A DNA stretch of 64,000 nucleotides. Origin: an uncultured Odoribacter sp. (GTDB lineage Bacteria > Bacteroidota > Bacteroidia > Bacteroidales > Marinifilaceae). The stretch lies in the NCBI GenBank assembly GCA_910588375.1, contig CAJUQA010000015.1, positions 7,180 to 71,179 on the forward strand, written 5' to 3'. Positions within the stretch are counted from its first letter, which is position 1, and each line of letters starts with the position of its first letter. The position numbers were made by a program, and so were the translations under genes. The notes below the pieces were generated by a model. It ran no database searches, had not been told where the DNA came from, and saw only the letters and a list, made by a program, of their open reading frames with translations. Positions 25,250-35,713 of the stretch are shown here, piece after piece.

Positions 25250-26347
25250 TTACCGAATCAATTTCAAAATCTCGGCGGCAATTTTCTCATCCGAATCCCG
25301 GATGGCAAGACGGGCGATATTCTCCGACAACGCCCTGCACGCAGCCTCCTCGTCCAACAATCCGGACAAAACAGTCATAAACCGCTCCACGGCCTCCGCA
25401 TCTTTAATCATCAAAGCTGCCTGCTTGTTTACCAAGGCCATCGCATTCTTTGTCTGGTGATCCTCCGCCACATTCGGGGAAGGTATCAGTATGGCCGCTT
25501 TCTCCAACAAACACAACTCCGAAATGGTTCCAGCTCCGGCTCTCGCCACCACCACATCGGCACAGGCATACGCCAAATCCATCCGTTTCAGAAACGCCAG
25601 CAACTTCACATTGGCAGGCAACCGCTCAGCCAGTTCCCCGTGAAGCTGCTCATAATAATAGCCGCCACACTGCCACAACACCTGTATATCTTCCCGTCCG
25701 CCCAATTCGGACAAATGAGCTTCCACCATCTTGTTCAAGGTGCCCGCGCCCAGGCTTCCACCGGTCACTAACACGGTCTTTTTCTTCGGGTCCAGACCAT
25801 AATAAGCATATCCTTCCTCCCGTTTTCCCTCATTGTTCAACAAATCCTTACGTACCGGATTTCCTGTAAAAATAATCTTGGAAGGTTCAAAAAAACGCTC
25901 CATCCCTTCATATGCCACGCATACCTTCTTTGCCTTTTTCGCCAGCAGCTTGTTCGTCACGCCCGCATACGAATTCTGTTCCTGCAATACCAAAGGTATC
26001 CCCGCATTGGCCGCCACCCGTCCTATCGGACCACTGGCATACCCTCCCACCCCGACAACCACGTCGGGACGGAAACGCCGGATAATCTTTTTCGCTTTCC
26101 GCAAACTCTTCCACAAATTAATCAGCACCTTCACATTCTCCAGCGTCAGCCTCCGCTGCAATCCTCTCACCGGCAACCCTTCGATAGGGAAACCCGCTTC
26201 CGGCACTTTCTCCATCTCCATTTTCCCCTCTGCCCCGACAAACAGGATTTCCACCTCCTTGTCCATACGCTTTAAAGCATTGGCTATCGACAACGCCGGG
26301 AAAATATGCCCGCCGGTTCCTCCTCCGCTTACAATAATCCGTTTCAT
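25250..26347 (-). CDS. murG: UDP-N-acetylglucosamine transferase MurG
   Basis: 365 residues from the ATG at 26347. This start is chosen because MKRIIVSGGGTGGHIFPALS matches the family N-terminus. The frame stays open further upstream to 26503, but that would overlap ftsW and add a basic stretch foreign to MurG. Also seen: GVGGYASGP, HQTKNA and GAGTISEL motifs. GT28 enzyme that adds GlcNAc to lipid I to make lipid II at the inner face of the cytoplasmic membrane. Confidence 0.95.
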   Translation of the reverse strand: MKRIIVSGGGTGGHIFPALSIANALKRMDKEVEILFVGAEGKMEMEKVPEAGFPIEGLPVRGLQRRLTLENVKVLINLWKSLRKAKKIIRRFRPDVVVGVGGYASGPIGRVAANAGIPLVLQEQNSYAGVTNKLLAKKAKKVCVAYEGMERFFEPSKIIFTGNPVRKDLLNNEGKREEGYAYYGLDPKKKTVLVTGGSLGAGTLNKMVEAHLSELGGREDIQVLWQCGGYYYEQLHGELAERLPANVKLLAFLKRMDLAYACADVVVARAGAGTISELCLLEKAAILIPSPNVAEDHQTKNAMALVNKQAALMIKDAEAVERFMTVLSGLLDEEAACRALSENIARLAIRDSDEKIAAEILKLIR

Positions 26348-26363
26348 ATCGCCTTTTTTATAA

Positions 26364-27620
26364 TCAAGAAAAATAACGTTCCTGTTCCTCCAGTTCAAAA
26401 CCCTCCACCGATTCCTCCGTTGCCGCTTCCGGCTCCTCCTCTTCTTCATCTTCCGCCCCGTCGTCCAGAATCTCAGCTCCTTCCATAAACGTATGGCTGA
26501 CACTCAATATCATGCCAAACGCCGCACTGGTAAACAACAGCGATGTTCCCCCCATACTCACCAGCGGCAACGGCTGCCCCGTCACCGGAAAAATCCCCAC
26601 ACAAACCCCCATATTCACAAACGCCTGGAAAACAATACTCAGTCCCAATCCCGTGACCAGCAAAGCGGGAAACGTACGCGTACACCGCCTCACAATCACC
26701 CCCACTCGGAACAACACCGTCAGATAAAGCAACAATATCACGCCACCACCCACCAAACCATACTCCTCGATGATAATCGCAAAAATAAAATCGGAATACG
26801 GATGAGGCAGAAAATTACGCTGCTCGCTGTTACCTGGTCCCACGCCCAGAAAACCGCCTTTTGCCACGGCAATTTTAGCTTGGTCTGACTGATAGGAATA
26901 GCCCTCCCGTTGACCGCCTGCAAAAAACTCCGTTACACGTCCTTTAATCGTGGCCACACGCCCGATTTTCTCAAACTGGGGCACCGTGAAAGCCAACAAC
27001 AGAATCATCCCCACCACTCCGATCAACGCTCCGACAGACATCGCCATCAACCGCAACCGCAACCGTCCCACAAACAACATCGTCATGCAAATCAACCCCA
27101 TCAGCAATGAGGTCGAAAAGTTATCCAGAAATATCATGAAAATCACCGGACCGACATACAGCAACACGCTCTTCAACGCCTCGTCACTGCAATTCCTGTC
27201 CATCTGATAATAGGTGATAATCCGCGCCGTATATAAGATAATACCGATTTTCGCCAACTCTGACGGCTGGAAAGTAAATCCGATGAGAGGAATCGTAATC
27301 CATCGGTCGGCATCATTCAGATTAGTACCCGCAAACTTCGCCCACAAAAGAAAAATAAATGCCATTCCCAGAATGACCTTGGAAAACTTAAACAGGTATT
27401 TATAATGGACTGACTGCAATCCCAGAATGACGACAAAACACCCCACCATCAGGAAAAGCTGCTTCATCAGGTAAAAACTCGTATTCCCGTCTTTCACCCG
27501 GTAAGCCAGCCGTCCGGTGGAAGAGTACACCACCATCACGGAAGCAATCATCAACCCGATAATCACATACCAGAGCACCTTATCCCCCTTAAACCTTATT
27601 TTGTCTTTCCAGTCAAACAT
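26364..27620 (-). CDS. ftsW: SEDS peptidoglycan glycosyltransferase FtsW
   Basis: 418 residues with about ten hydrophobic segments. SEDS family motifs include GFTFQPSELAKI, PHPYSDFIFAIIIEEYGLVGG and PLVSMGGTSLL. The C-terminal cytoplasmic tail is very acidic (about 375-418). It polymerises septal glycan from lipid II with the PBP encoded at 31741-33846. It lies between murD and murG. Confidence 0.95.
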   Translation of the reverse strand: MFDWKDKIRFKGDKVLWYVIIGLMIASVMVVYSSTGRLAYRVKDGNTSFYLMKQLFLMVGCFVVILGLQSVHYKYLFKFSKVILGMAFIFLLWAKFAGTNLNDADRWITIPLIGFTFQPSELAKIGIILYTARIITYYQMDRNCSDEALKSVLLYVGPVIFMIFLDNFSTSLLMGLICMTMLFVGRLRLRLMAMSVGALIGVVGMILLLAFTVPQFEKIGRVATIKGRVTEFFAGGQREGYSYQSDQAKIAVAKGGFLGVGPGNSEQRNFLPHPYSDFIFAIIIEEYGLVGGGVILLLYLTVLFRVGVIVRRCTRTFPALLVTGLGLSIVFQAFVNMGVCVGIFPVTGQPLPLVSMGGTSLLFTSAAFGMILSVSHTFMEGAEILDDGAEDEEEEEPEAATEESVEGFELEEQERYFS

Positions 27621-27635
27621 AACCGAATCCCTATT

Positions 27636-28979
27636 TTATTTATCCGGAATGGCATTCACCTTCTCCTTAAACAATTCGCCCCGTTGCTCGTAATTTTTAA
27701 ACAAATCGAAACTGGCACAACACGGCGACAGTAAAACCGTATCTCCGGTCATCGCATACCTGCGACACGCCCCTATCGTTTCGTCCAGACTGTGAGTATC
27801 CACCACTTCACACAAAGATGAAAAATTCTCCACCAACTTCCGGTTATCCACTCCCATGCAAACCAATACTTTCACCTTCTCCTTCACCAACGGGAACAAG
27901 ACACTGTAATCGTTGCCCTTATCCGTTCCCCCGGCAATCCACACCACCGGAGCCGTCATACTATCCAAAGCATACCACGCCGAATCGACATTCGTCGCCT
28001 TGGAGTCATTGATATAGGTAACGCCCTGTTTCACCGCCACCGTCTCCAAACGATGCTCCACCTGCGGAAAGCTTTTCAGTCCCCGACGGATAGCATCATC
28101 GGTCAGCCCTATCCGGAGGCACACCAAAATAGCCGCCATGGCATTATACACATTGTGCCTGCCCCGAATGCTGATATCCGCTTTGTCCACCGAAAAACGT
28201 CTGCCTTCCCACTGGACGACCACGGTGTTCCCCTCCATGTGAGCCCCGTTTTTCAACGGCTCTGTTCCATACGTAAAACCCGCACAGGACGGAACCGGCT
28301 TCAATATCTCCACTCTCTCCCGCACCACATCGCAATCCATGCCGTATATAAACATGCCGTCGGCATCCATGTTCTGCAAAATCCGGAACTTGGCATCAGC
28401 GTAATTCTCAAATTTATGGTCATAACGATCCAAATGGTCGGGCGTAATATTGGTAATCACCGCCACATCCGCCTTGAAACGAAACATACCGTCCAACTGG
28501 AAACTCGACAATTCCACGACATATACCTCGTGCGCCTGCTCTGCGACCTGTGCCGCCAGACTCTTTCCCACGTTCCCCGCCAATCCGGCATCCACTCCCG
28601 CCTGCGATAATATGTGATGTGTAAGTAACGTAGTCGTTGTCTTCCCGTTACTTCCCGTAATGCAAATCATCCGGGCATCGGTATGTCTCCCAGCAAACTC
28701 GATTTCCGAAATCACTTCCGTGCCGCTTTCCCGTAACCGCACAATCATTGGCACCGTATCGGGAATACCAGGACTTTTCACCACAATATCCGCTCCAAAA
28801 ATCCGACTCTCCGTATGCTGTCCCTCCTCAAAATCAATCCCCGCATGAGTCAGAATATCCTTGTATTCGGGTTCTATCCGTCCCTTATCCGACAGAAAAA
28901 CATCATATCCTAACTTTCTGCCCAGCAAAGCGGCTCCCGTTCCGCTCTCCTTCCCGCCTAAAATAACCAAACGTTTCAT
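27636..28979 (-). CDS. murD: UDP-N-acetylmuramoylalanine-D-glutamate ligase
   Basis: 447 residues. N-terminal Rossmann-like domain (RLVILGGKESGTGAALLG), ATP loop ITGSNGKTTTTLL near 108, NITPDHLDRY near 183, and NDSKATN in the C-terminal half. It adds D-Glu to UDP-MurNAc-L-Ala. It lies between mraY (13 bp upstream) and ftsW. Confidence 0.97.
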   Translation of the reverse strand: MKRLVILGGKESGTGAALLGRKLGYDVFLSDKGRIEPEYKDILTHAGIDFEEGQHTESRIFGADIVVKSPGIPDTVPMIVRLRESGTEVISEIEFAGRHTDARMICITGSNGKTTTTLLTHHILSQAGVDAGLAGNVGKSLAAQVAEQAHEVYVVELSSFQLDGMFRFKADVAVITNITPDHLDRYDHKFENYADAKFRILQNMDADGMFIYGMDCDVVRERVEILKPVPSCAGFTYGTEPLKNGAHMEGNTVVVQWEGRRFSVDKADISIRGRHNVYNAMAAILVCLRIGLTDDAIRRGLKSFPQVEHRLETVAVKQGVTYINDSKATNVDSAWYALDSMTAPVVWIAGGTDKGNDYSVLFPLVKEKVKVLVCMGVDNRKLVENFSSLCEVVDTHSLDETIGACRRYAMTGDTVLLSPCCASFDLFKNYEQRGELFKEKVNAIPDK

Positions 28980-28992
28980 GGTCCTATTTCTT

Positions 28993-30243
28993 TTATCTTA
29001 TTTTCAACGTTACAATAGTAAGTACCGCAAGAATAATCCCAACAATCCAGAAACGGGTCACAATCTTCGGTTCCGGAATCCCTTTTTTCTGAAAATGGTG
29101 GTGCAGCGGTGCCATCAGAAAAATCCGCCGCCCCTCTCCGAATTTCTTCTTTGTATATTTGAAATAGCTGACCTGCATCACCACCGACAGGTTTTCCATG
29201 AGGAAAATACCACAAAGGATGGGTATCAGTAACTCTTTATGAATCATGATGGCAAACACAGCGATAATACCGCCCAGGGACAAACTGCCCGTGTCCCCCA
29301 TGAATACCTGTGCCGGAAAAGAATTATACCACAAAAAGCCGATGGTCGCCCCGATAAAAGCGGCCCCGAACACCACCAGCTCCCCGGAATGGGGAATATA
29401 CATGATATTCAGATAATCCGCATACATCATATTTCCAGAGACATATGCCAATATGCCCAACGTAACTCCCGCCAATGCAGATGTACCGGTCGCCAGACCA
29501 TCCAATCCGTCCGTCAGATTGGCTCCATTCGACACTGCCGTCACAATCAATATGGTGATGATGACAAACACCAACCAGCCCAAACCCTCCGAATATTTAC
29601 CTGCCCAGGAAGTAAACCAGGCATAATCAAACTCATTATTTTTAAAAAAAGGTATCGTCGTCCGGGTCGATTTCACATCCTTTGTCAAAGCCTTCGGCAT
29701 ATTCTCCCCTTCAAACCCTTCATCCACCACACTGGTCACGCGGCCGATTTCAGAAATGCTCACCCGCTCCCTAACCACAACGTCATCGCTGACATAGAGG
29801 GTAATACCGACAATCAGCCCCAGCCCCACCTGACCGATAACCTTAAAACGCCCCTTCAAGCCCTCTTTGTGCTTACGGAACACCTTTATATAATCATCGG
29901 CAAAACCGATAGCCCCTAACCAAATGGTAGAGATAATCATCAGCTGAATATAAATGTTGTCCAGACGGGCAAACAGCAACACCGGAATCAATATCGACAA
30001 CAGGATAATAATACCCCCCATCGTCGGTGTTCCCTTTTTCTGCATCTGCCCCTCCAGCCCTAAATCCCGGATTTCTTCCCCAATCTGCTGTTTCTGCAAA
30101 ATACGGATTACCCTTTTACCGATAATCGTCGCCAGCAACAACGAAAGAATAATGGCACACGCCGAACGGAACGTGATGTAATGGAACATACCTGCTCCGG
30201 GAAAATCCAACTCATCCAGATACTTAAAAAGATAATACAACAT
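28993..30243 (-). CDS. mraY: Phospho-MurNAc-pentapeptide transferase MraY
   Basis: 416 residues, about ten transmembrane segments. Catalytic motifs: FADDYIK (Asp pair), NLTDGLDGLATG, FMGDTGSLSLGG and APLHHHFQKKG. It moves phospho-MurNAc-pentapeptide to undecaprenyl phosphate, making lipid I. It directly follows murE; murF, often between them in other phyla, is absent here. Confidence 0.97.
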   Translation of the reverse strand: MLYYLFKYLDELDFPGAGMFHYITFRSACAIILSLLLATIIGKRVIRILQKQQIGEEIRDLGLEGQMQKKGTPTMGGIIILLSILIPVLLFARLDNIYIQLMIISTIWLGAIGFADDYIKVFRKHKEGLKGRFKVIGQVGLGLIVGITLYVSDDVVVRERVSISEIGRVTSVVDEGFEGENMPKALTKDVKSTRTTIPFFKNNEFDYAWFTSWAGKYSEGLGWLVFVIITILIVTAVSNGANLTDGLDGLATGTSALAGVTLGILAYVSGNMMYADYLNIMYIPHSGELVVFGAAFIGATIGFLWYNSFPAQVFMGDTGSLSLGGIIAVFAIMIHKELLIPILCGIFLMENLSVVMQVSYFKYTKKKFGEGRRIFLMAPLHHHFQKKGIPEPKIVTRFWIVGIILAVLTIVTLKIR

Positions 30244-30263
30244 ACCGATTAAAATTGAAAATC

Positions 30264-31718
30264 CTACATATTAAAAACTTCATTCACCACCTCTTTATCG
30301 TCGAAATGATGCTTCACTCCTTTTATCTCCTGATAATTCTCATGTCCTTTGCCGGCAATCAACACTATATCCCCCTTGGATGCCAGCATCAATGCCGTAC
30401 GGATAGCCTCCCGGCGGTCGGTGATAGACAACACCTTATTCTTATACTCCTCTTTCACCCCTGCCCGCATATCCGCCAAAATAGCTTCCGGCTCCTCACT
30501 GCGGGGGTTATCGGACGTCAGTATCACCCGATCGCTATACCGACAAGCGGCATCCGCCATTTCCGGACGTTTCGTCTTGTCCCGGTCTCCGCCGGCACCA
30601 ACCACCGTAATGACTACATTGTTTTTCCCCTTCAACCCTTTGATAGTTGAAAGCACATTCTCCACCGCATCGGGCGTGTGGGCATAATCCACAACTGCCA
30701 CCACCCCTTCTTTAGACATAATCGTCTCAAAACGACCGGACACCGGCACCAGCAAACTCATACACCGCAACACCTCCTCCTTGTCCAAGCCCAATAAACA
30801 GGCGGAAGCATACACTGCCAACAAATTATAAGCATTGAAATCGCCCGTAAACTTAGTCCACACCTCTTTGTCGTCCAACAACAACAGCGTACCGTCCAAG
30901 TGCTTCTCTACCACCTTGGCGTTAAAATCCGCCAAAGTCCGGCAAGAATAGGTGAAACGCCGTGCCGCCGTGTTCTGCAACATCACCGGTCCGTTTTTAT
31001 CATCGGCATTCGTCAAGGCAAACGCCTCTTTTTTCAGACCGTCAAAAAAAGCCTTTTTCGCTTCTATATAAGCTTTAAACGTCTTGTGATAATCCAAATG
31101 ATCATGGGTAATGTTTGAAAAAACGGCTCCGTCGAAATCCAGTCCGGCAATCCGTTTCTGATGAATGGAGTGCGAACTCACTTCCATAAAACAATATTCA
31201 CATCCCGCATCCACCATTCTTTTCAGATACCCGTTCAACTCCACAGCATCGGGCGTCGTATGGGTAGAAGGGCATTTCTCATCATCCACATAATTACAAA
31301 CGGTCGAAAGCAGTCCCGCCTTTTTTCCCAACAAACGCACAAGGTCGTATAACAAGGTCGCGGTAGTGGTTTTCCCATTCGTACCCGTCACACCGACCAA
31401 TTTCATTTTCCGGGAAGGGTTCCCGTAAAAATTAGCCACTATCTTTCCCAATGCATCGGAAGAATCCGCCACCTTCACATAACACACTCCCTCTGCCAAC
31501 ACAGCAGGCAACTCCTCGCAAATCACCCCCGTTACGCCGGCTTCCGTCGCTTTCTGAATAAAAGCATGTCCGTCAACACTCACCCCTCGCTGAGCCACAA
31601 ACACATCGTTTTTTCCAACTTTCCGGGAATCGAAATGAACCGTATTCACCTGAATATCAACATCCCCGTGAATCTCCTCATAAACTACTCCTTGTAATAA
31701 ATCCTTTAACTTTTCCAT
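30264..31718 (-). CDS. murE: UDP-MurNAc-tripeptide ligase MurE (meso-DAP type)
   Basis: 484 residues. ATP loop VTGTNGKTTTATLL near 110, the carbamylated-lysine region, and the DNPRSEEP motif near 407, which marks enzymes that add meso-diaminopimelate rather than lysine. It therefore predicts DAP-type peptidoglycan, normal for Bacteroidota. It lies between the ftsI-like PBP and mraY. Confidence 0.97.
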   Translation of the reverse strand: MEKLKDLLQGVVYEEIHGDVDIQVNTVHFDSRKVGKNDVFVAQRGVSVDGHAFIQKATEAGVTGVICEELPAVLAEGVCYVKVADSSDALGKIVANFYGNPSRKMKLVGVTGTNGKTTTATLLYDLVRLLGKKAGLLSTVCNYVDDEKCPSTHTTPDAVELNGYLKRMVDAGCEYCFMEVSSHSIHQKRIAGLDFDGAVFSNITHDHLDYHKTFKAYIEAKKAFFDGLKKEAFALTNADDKNGPVMLQNTAARRFTYSCRTLADFNAKVVEKHLDGTLLLLDDKEVWTKFTGDFNAYNLLAVYASACLLGLDKEEVLRCMSLLVPVSGRFETIMSKEGVVAVVDYAHTPDAVENVLSTIKGLKGKNNVVITVVGAGGDRDKTKRPEMADAACRYSDRVILTSDNPRSEEPEAILADMRAGVKEEYKNKVLSITDRREAIRTALMLASKGDIVLIAGKGHENYQEIKGVKHHFDDKEVVNEVFNM

Positions 31719-31740
31719 CGCAGGCTACTATTTAAACACT

Positions 31741-33846
31741 CTATCGCAACTCTATCTGAATAAATGCCCCCTCCCGGACATCCTGACCAGGCGTCAACGA
31801 CTGACGCTGCACCATCCCCTCACCGACAACCCCTACCTTCAATCCCGCATTCTCCAAGACAAACAACGCATCGCGCAATCCCATCCCCTTTACATTCGGT
31901 ACCACAGAATTATTAATCCGTCGAGGCTTCAACACCACATTTTCCCCCTCTCCGCTCGCCGTAATCACCCAATCATTCTCCTCCACATCTGCCTTGCCGT
32001 CGAGCTCCAGCCCCAAACCGTCAAATATTTTCCCGAAATCAGTCTTCAATCCGTTCTTACTCACCGGCAATGTCCTTTCCGCCGCCCTCTGCTGCTCTCC
32101 GTATTGCCGATAAGCAATGGAATACACCTTATCGGCAATCTCCCGGAAAACCGGGCTGGACACCTGCGCAGCGTAAAACCCTTTCGACAACGACGGATTA
32201 TCTATCACCACAATACAAGAATACAGCGGTGCATCCGCCGGGAAAAAACCCACAAAACTCGCCCGGTACTTCCGGATACCGTATCCTTGCGTTCCCGTAG
32301 CAATACGGGCCGTACCCGTTTTCCCTGCTATCCGATACTTATCCGTCCGAATATTACGGGCTGTACCGTTTTCCACCACACCTTCCAACATATCCTGTAT
32401 TTTCTTCAACGTACCCCGACTGCATATTCTTCCTCCCACCTCTTCCGGTTCAAATGACTTAATCACCCTCCCGCGATTCCGAATTTCCTTTACAAACCGC
32501 GGCCGCATACGCTGACCGTCGTTCGCAATGGCATTATAAAAAGCCAATACCTGCAAAGGGGTAATCTTCAGCTCATAACCAATACTCATCCATGGCAGGG
32601 TTATCCCCGTCCAATCCTTATCGCCCGGATGTTTAATGTAAGGTTCCCCCTCCCCCTTCAGACTCACCCCCAATTTCTTATCCAAATCCAAACCACACCA
32701 GCGATTCACGAAACGCTCTGGCTGCTTTCTATAATGATCGTACACAATCTTGGCAATACCGTTGGAAGAAGTTTCAAAAACATGCTGCACGGTAATTTTC
32801 CCCGGCTTTTTATTATCGGAATCGGTCAGGTAATTGTCATAAAACTGATACCTTCCAGTTCCACCCAAATCCACCGTATCGCCTGGCTCAACATACCCAT
32901 CCTCCAATAAAGCAATCATAGATGCCGCCTTTATCACGGATCCCGGTTCCCCCGCATCTCCAATGGCATAATTCATACTCTCCCGGTAGGTACCCGTCGA
33001 AGTGCGGGTCAGATTTGCTATCGCCTTGACATCCCCTGTCTTAACTTCCATCAATATTGCAGAGCCCTTATTCGCCTCAAACTTCTCCAACTGCCGCAAC
33101 AGGGCATTCTGTACAATATCCTGATAATCTACATCGATAGTCGTAATCACATCATTCCCGTCCTCCGGCTCCTCCACTGTCACAGGCACCCACGTCCCGG
33201 ACATCATCTGTTTCACACTCCGCCCCGGAATCCCCTTCAACTCATTCTCAAAAGCTCCTTCAAGCCCAACCCGTCCTTCAAAACTCCCGTCATCCGACTC
33301 ATTCAGATACCCTATTGTACGGCTTGCCAAATTGACATGCGGTTGTAAACGCGTACTGCTCATCACCTCTATCAATCCACCTTTATTTTTCCCCAACCGG
33401 AAAATCGGGAACTCACGGATTTTCTTCAGCTCGGTATAGGAAACCTTTCGCTTGTTCAGCAAATAATAACGATATTGCGATGTTTTGGCAGCTCTTAAAC
33501 GCTTCCTATAAAAAGCGGCACTTTCGTCCTTAAAAAAATTCGACAAACACAAAGCCAAACTATCCACTCCTGCCCGAAAAACCTCCTCCGATACCACCTT
33601 CCAATCCACATGCAATTCATAATAAGGCACAGAACTTGCTAATATCCTGCCGTCAACTGCACATATATCCCCCCGGTTAGGCGCCACCTCAAAATCCTTC
33701 ACCCTCACCGAACCGGATTGGTTTCTCCACTTCTCTCCTTCCCACATCTGCACATGAAGGGCTTTCACTACGATCAGCGTAGCAAGCAGCATCATCAGAA
33801 TGTAAACCATCCCGATACGCCACACGATTTCCCCCTTCATCGACAT
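31741..33846 (-). CDS. ftsI: Penicillin-binding protein 3-type transpeptidase with PASTA domain
   Basis: 701 residues. One N-terminal transmembrane helix, a PBP dimerisation domain (RGDICAVDGRILASS), and a transpeptidase domain with SxxK (GSVIK), SSN and KTGTA motifs. A single C-terminal PASTA domain spans about residues 635-701 (VVPNVKGMGLRDALFVLENA). It cross-links septal peptidoglycan together with FtsW. It starts 4 bp after the FtsL-like gene. Confidence 0.95.
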   Translation of the reverse strand: MSMKGEIVWRIGMVYILMMLLATLIVVKALHVQMWEGEKWRNQSGSVRVKDFEVAPNRGDICAVDGRILASSVPYYELHVDWKVVSEEVFRAGVDSLALCLSNFFKDESAAFYRKRLRAAKTSQYRYYLLNKRKVSYTELKKIREFPIFRLGKNKGGLIEVMSSTRLQPHVNLASRTIGYLNESDDGSFEGRVGLEGAFENELKGIPGRSVKQMMSGTWVPVTVEEPEDGNDVITTIDVDYQDIVQNALLRQLEKFEANKGSAILMEVKTGDVKAIANLTRTSTGTYRESMNYAIGDAGEPGSVIKAASMIALLEDGYVEPGDTVDLGGTGRYQFYDNYLTDSDNKKPGKITVQHVFETSSNGIAKIVYDHYRKQPERFVNRWCGLDLDKKLGVSLKGEGEPYIKHPGDKDWTGITLPWMSIGYELKITPLQVLAFYNAIANDGQRMRPRFVKEIRNRGRVIKSFEPEEVGGRICSRGTLKKIQDMLEGVVENGTARNIRTDKYRIAGKTGTARIATGTQGYGIRKYRASFVGFFPADAPLYSCIVVIDNPSLSKGFYAAQVSSPVFREIADKVYSIAYRQYGEQQRAAERTLPVSKNGLKTDFGKIFDGLGLELDGKADVEENDWVITASGEGENVVLKPRRINNSVVPNVKGMGLRDALFVLENAGLKVGVVGEGMVQRQSLTPGQDVREGAFIQIELR

Positions 33847-33850
33847 AATC

Positions 33851-34225
33851 TTACCTCTTATATATTTTTACAGGAGGCTCCTTACTCTCCTCCAATTCCA
33901 ACCCCTCTTCATTCACCCGCCTTTTCACCTCCGATTGTTTACTGATAAACATCAACTGGGCGGCAGTCGTGATGGACTCAAAGCGCAAATCCCTCACTTC
34001 CCGTTCCATCGCCACCTTTTTCTTATATAATTTCTCTGTGCTATATCCGTTTGCGATGTAAAAAATACCCAAAAACGTCAGAAAAAGAATAAACATTATA
34101 TTCCGCCGAATCACCTTATCCGCCAGAATACGGCCGTCAAGCAGCTCTTTGACCGAAGTCCCGACCGTCTCTTTCAGTTCTTCCTTGGGAGAAATAAACT
34201 CCTTTGTCTTATTAAACAACCCCAT
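33851..34225 (-). CDS. FtsL-like bitopic cell division protein
   Basis: 124 residues: cytoplasmic N-terminus, one transmembrane helix (about 43-62: IMFILFLTFLGIFYIANGY), then a coiled-coil-like region and a Pro-containing tail. The call rests on topology, size and the place between rsmH and ftsI, where FtsL-type proteins are found. It would stabilise the FtsQLB-FtsWI divisome. Confidence 0.8.
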   Translation of the reverse strand: MGLFNKTKEFISPKEELKETVGTSVKELLDGRILADKVIRRNIMFILFLTFLGIFYIANGYSTEKLYKKKVAMEREVRDLRFESITTAAQLMFISKQSEVKRRVNEEGLELEESKEPPVKIYKR

Positions 34226-34237
34226 GGCTTTATCGTT

Positions 34238-35155
34238 TTAGTTCTCCGACCTGCGGGCAATACGCAATTTCGCACTTCTTGCCCGAGGATTCCTCTCCGT
34301 CTCTTCTTCCGACGGCACAATAATTTTCCGATTGACCAACTCAAAATCATTGGCAACATGCCCGTATATCAAATCCTTCTCCTCTCTCCCTTCCACATTT
34401 CCGGTTTTAAAAAAATTCTTTACAATCCGGTCCTCCAAAGAGTGATACGTAATGACCACCAAACGCCCTTCGGGCTTCAACACCTGCACCGTCTGCTCCA
34501 GCATCTCTTTCAAAGCATCCAGTTCGCCGTTTACTTCTATCCGCAACGCCTGATACACCTTTGCCAGATATTTTTTCTCTTTCATTTTCGGCACACAGGG
34601 CAATATCGCCTGATATAAATCGTCCGAAGAAACAATCTCTTTCGTCTGGCGGGCTTTCAGTATCAGAGCGACCAATCTCCCGGCATTTTCAACCTCCCCG
34701 TAATTTCGGAACAACCCCACAAGCTCTTCTTCCGGATAACTATTCAGCACATCCGAAGCTTTCAGCCGGCTCCTGCGGTTCATACGCATATCCAACTCCG
34801 CATCAAAACGGAACGAAAATCCCCGTTCCGCTTCATCAAATTCATGTGAAGAAACACCCAAATCCGCTAAAATCCCATCCACCTTGCCCCAACCGTAATA
34901 ACGAACAAAATTCCGCAAATACCTGAAATTATGATTCACAAAAACAAAACGGTCGTCCTCCGGCACATTTGCCAAAGCATCCTCATCCTGGTCAAATCCC
35001 ATCAGTCTTCCCCCTTTCAAATGCTTCAATATCTCCCGCGAATGCCCTCCGCCACCGAACGTCAGGTCCAGATAATCCCCCTCGGGTCTGATTGCCAACC
35101 CATCTATCGACTCTTTCAACAAAACCGGCACATGATATTCCGTCATATCCTTCAC
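34238..35155 (-). CDS. rsmH: 16S rRNA (cytosine(1402)-N4)-methyltransferase RsmH
   Basis: 305 residues. Start region EYHVPVLLKESIDGL, SAM-binding motif LDLTFGGGGHSREIL (about 29-43), FDQDEDA, GILADLGVSSHEFD, and near the C-terminus NPRARSAKLRIARR. It methylates C1402 of 16S rRNA. It is the second gene of the dcw cluster, 4 bp after mraZ. Confidence 0.97.
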   Translation of the reverse strand: MKDMTEYHVPVLLKESIDGLAIRPEGDYLDLTFGGGGHSREILKHLKGGRLMGFDQDEDALANVPEDDRFVFVNHNFRYLRNFVRYYGWGKVDGILADLGVSSHEFDEAERGFSFRFDAELDMRMNRRSRLKASDVLNSYPEEELVGLFRNYGEVENAGRLVALILKARQTKEIVSSDDLYQAILPCVPKMKEKKYLAKVYQALRIEVNGELDALKEMLEQTVQVLKPEGRLVVITYHSLEDRIVKNFFKTGNVEGREEKDLIYGHVANDFELVNRKIIVPSEEETERNPRARSAKLRIARRSEN

Positions 35156-35159
35156 CTAT

Positions 35160-35612
35160 TTACTTCCGTACATCAAAAACATTCTGGGTCAATTTCGCAA
35201 AATCCTCTCCCCCCATTTTCACCTCATCATATTTCTTGACATCCCAAATCTCAATCTTCGCATCCTGCCCCGCCAACACAAGCTCCTTATCAATCCCTAC
35301 CTCCTCCAACATCCGCTTTGGCAACAAAATACGCCCGCTGGCATCCATCTCCACCTCCTGCACCCCACGATACAACTCCCTCATAAAAGCCGCATGCCTT
35401 CGGTCAAACAAATTCAACTTGGCACGCAACGACTCTATCAACGCCTCCCACTCCTTATACGGATAAAGATCCAGCGATTCCTCAAACACACTCCGCCGCA
35501 CCACAAAAGTCTCCTGCTGCATCTCCGCCATCACCTTCCGGAAAGATACAGGCACCATCACCCGACATTTGCTGTCCGCTTTACATGAATAATCACCGAT
35601 AAAAGAGGCCAT
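35160..35612 (-). CDS. mraZ: Transcriptional regulator MraZ
   Basis: 150 residues with two AbrB-like MraZ domains (first about 5-50, second about 80-130; DASGRILLPKRMLEE in the second). It is the first gene of the dcw cluster. MraZ represses its own operon in other bacteria by binding TGGGN repeats, and such repeats lie upstream at 35714-35738. Confidence 0.95.
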   Translation of the reverse strand: MASFIGDYSCKADSKCRVMVPVSFRKVMAEMQQETFVVRRSVFEESLDLYPYKEWEALIESLRAKLNLFDRRHAAFMRELYRGVQEVEMDASGRILLPKRMLEEVGIDKELVLAGQDAKIEIWDVKKYDEVKMGGEDFAKLTQNVFDVRK

Positions 35613-35713
35613 CGAACTTTATATTTCCAAATAAAATATTGACTGCCAAAATCTTATCACATCACTTCTCTCCCAACAAAGCAGTTTTTTCAAAAGGTAA
35701 AATTAAATAAAAT

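Noticed and set aside
25250..26503. Longer murG starting at 26503
   Set aside because: Would overlap ftsW by 140 bp with basic residues not found in MurG; MKRIIVSGGGTGGH at 26347 is the family start.
19422..35612. Loss of murF from the dcw cluster as an anomaly
   Set aside because: In many Bacteroidota murF is located elsewhere, often fused to alanine racemase, so its absence here is not unusual.
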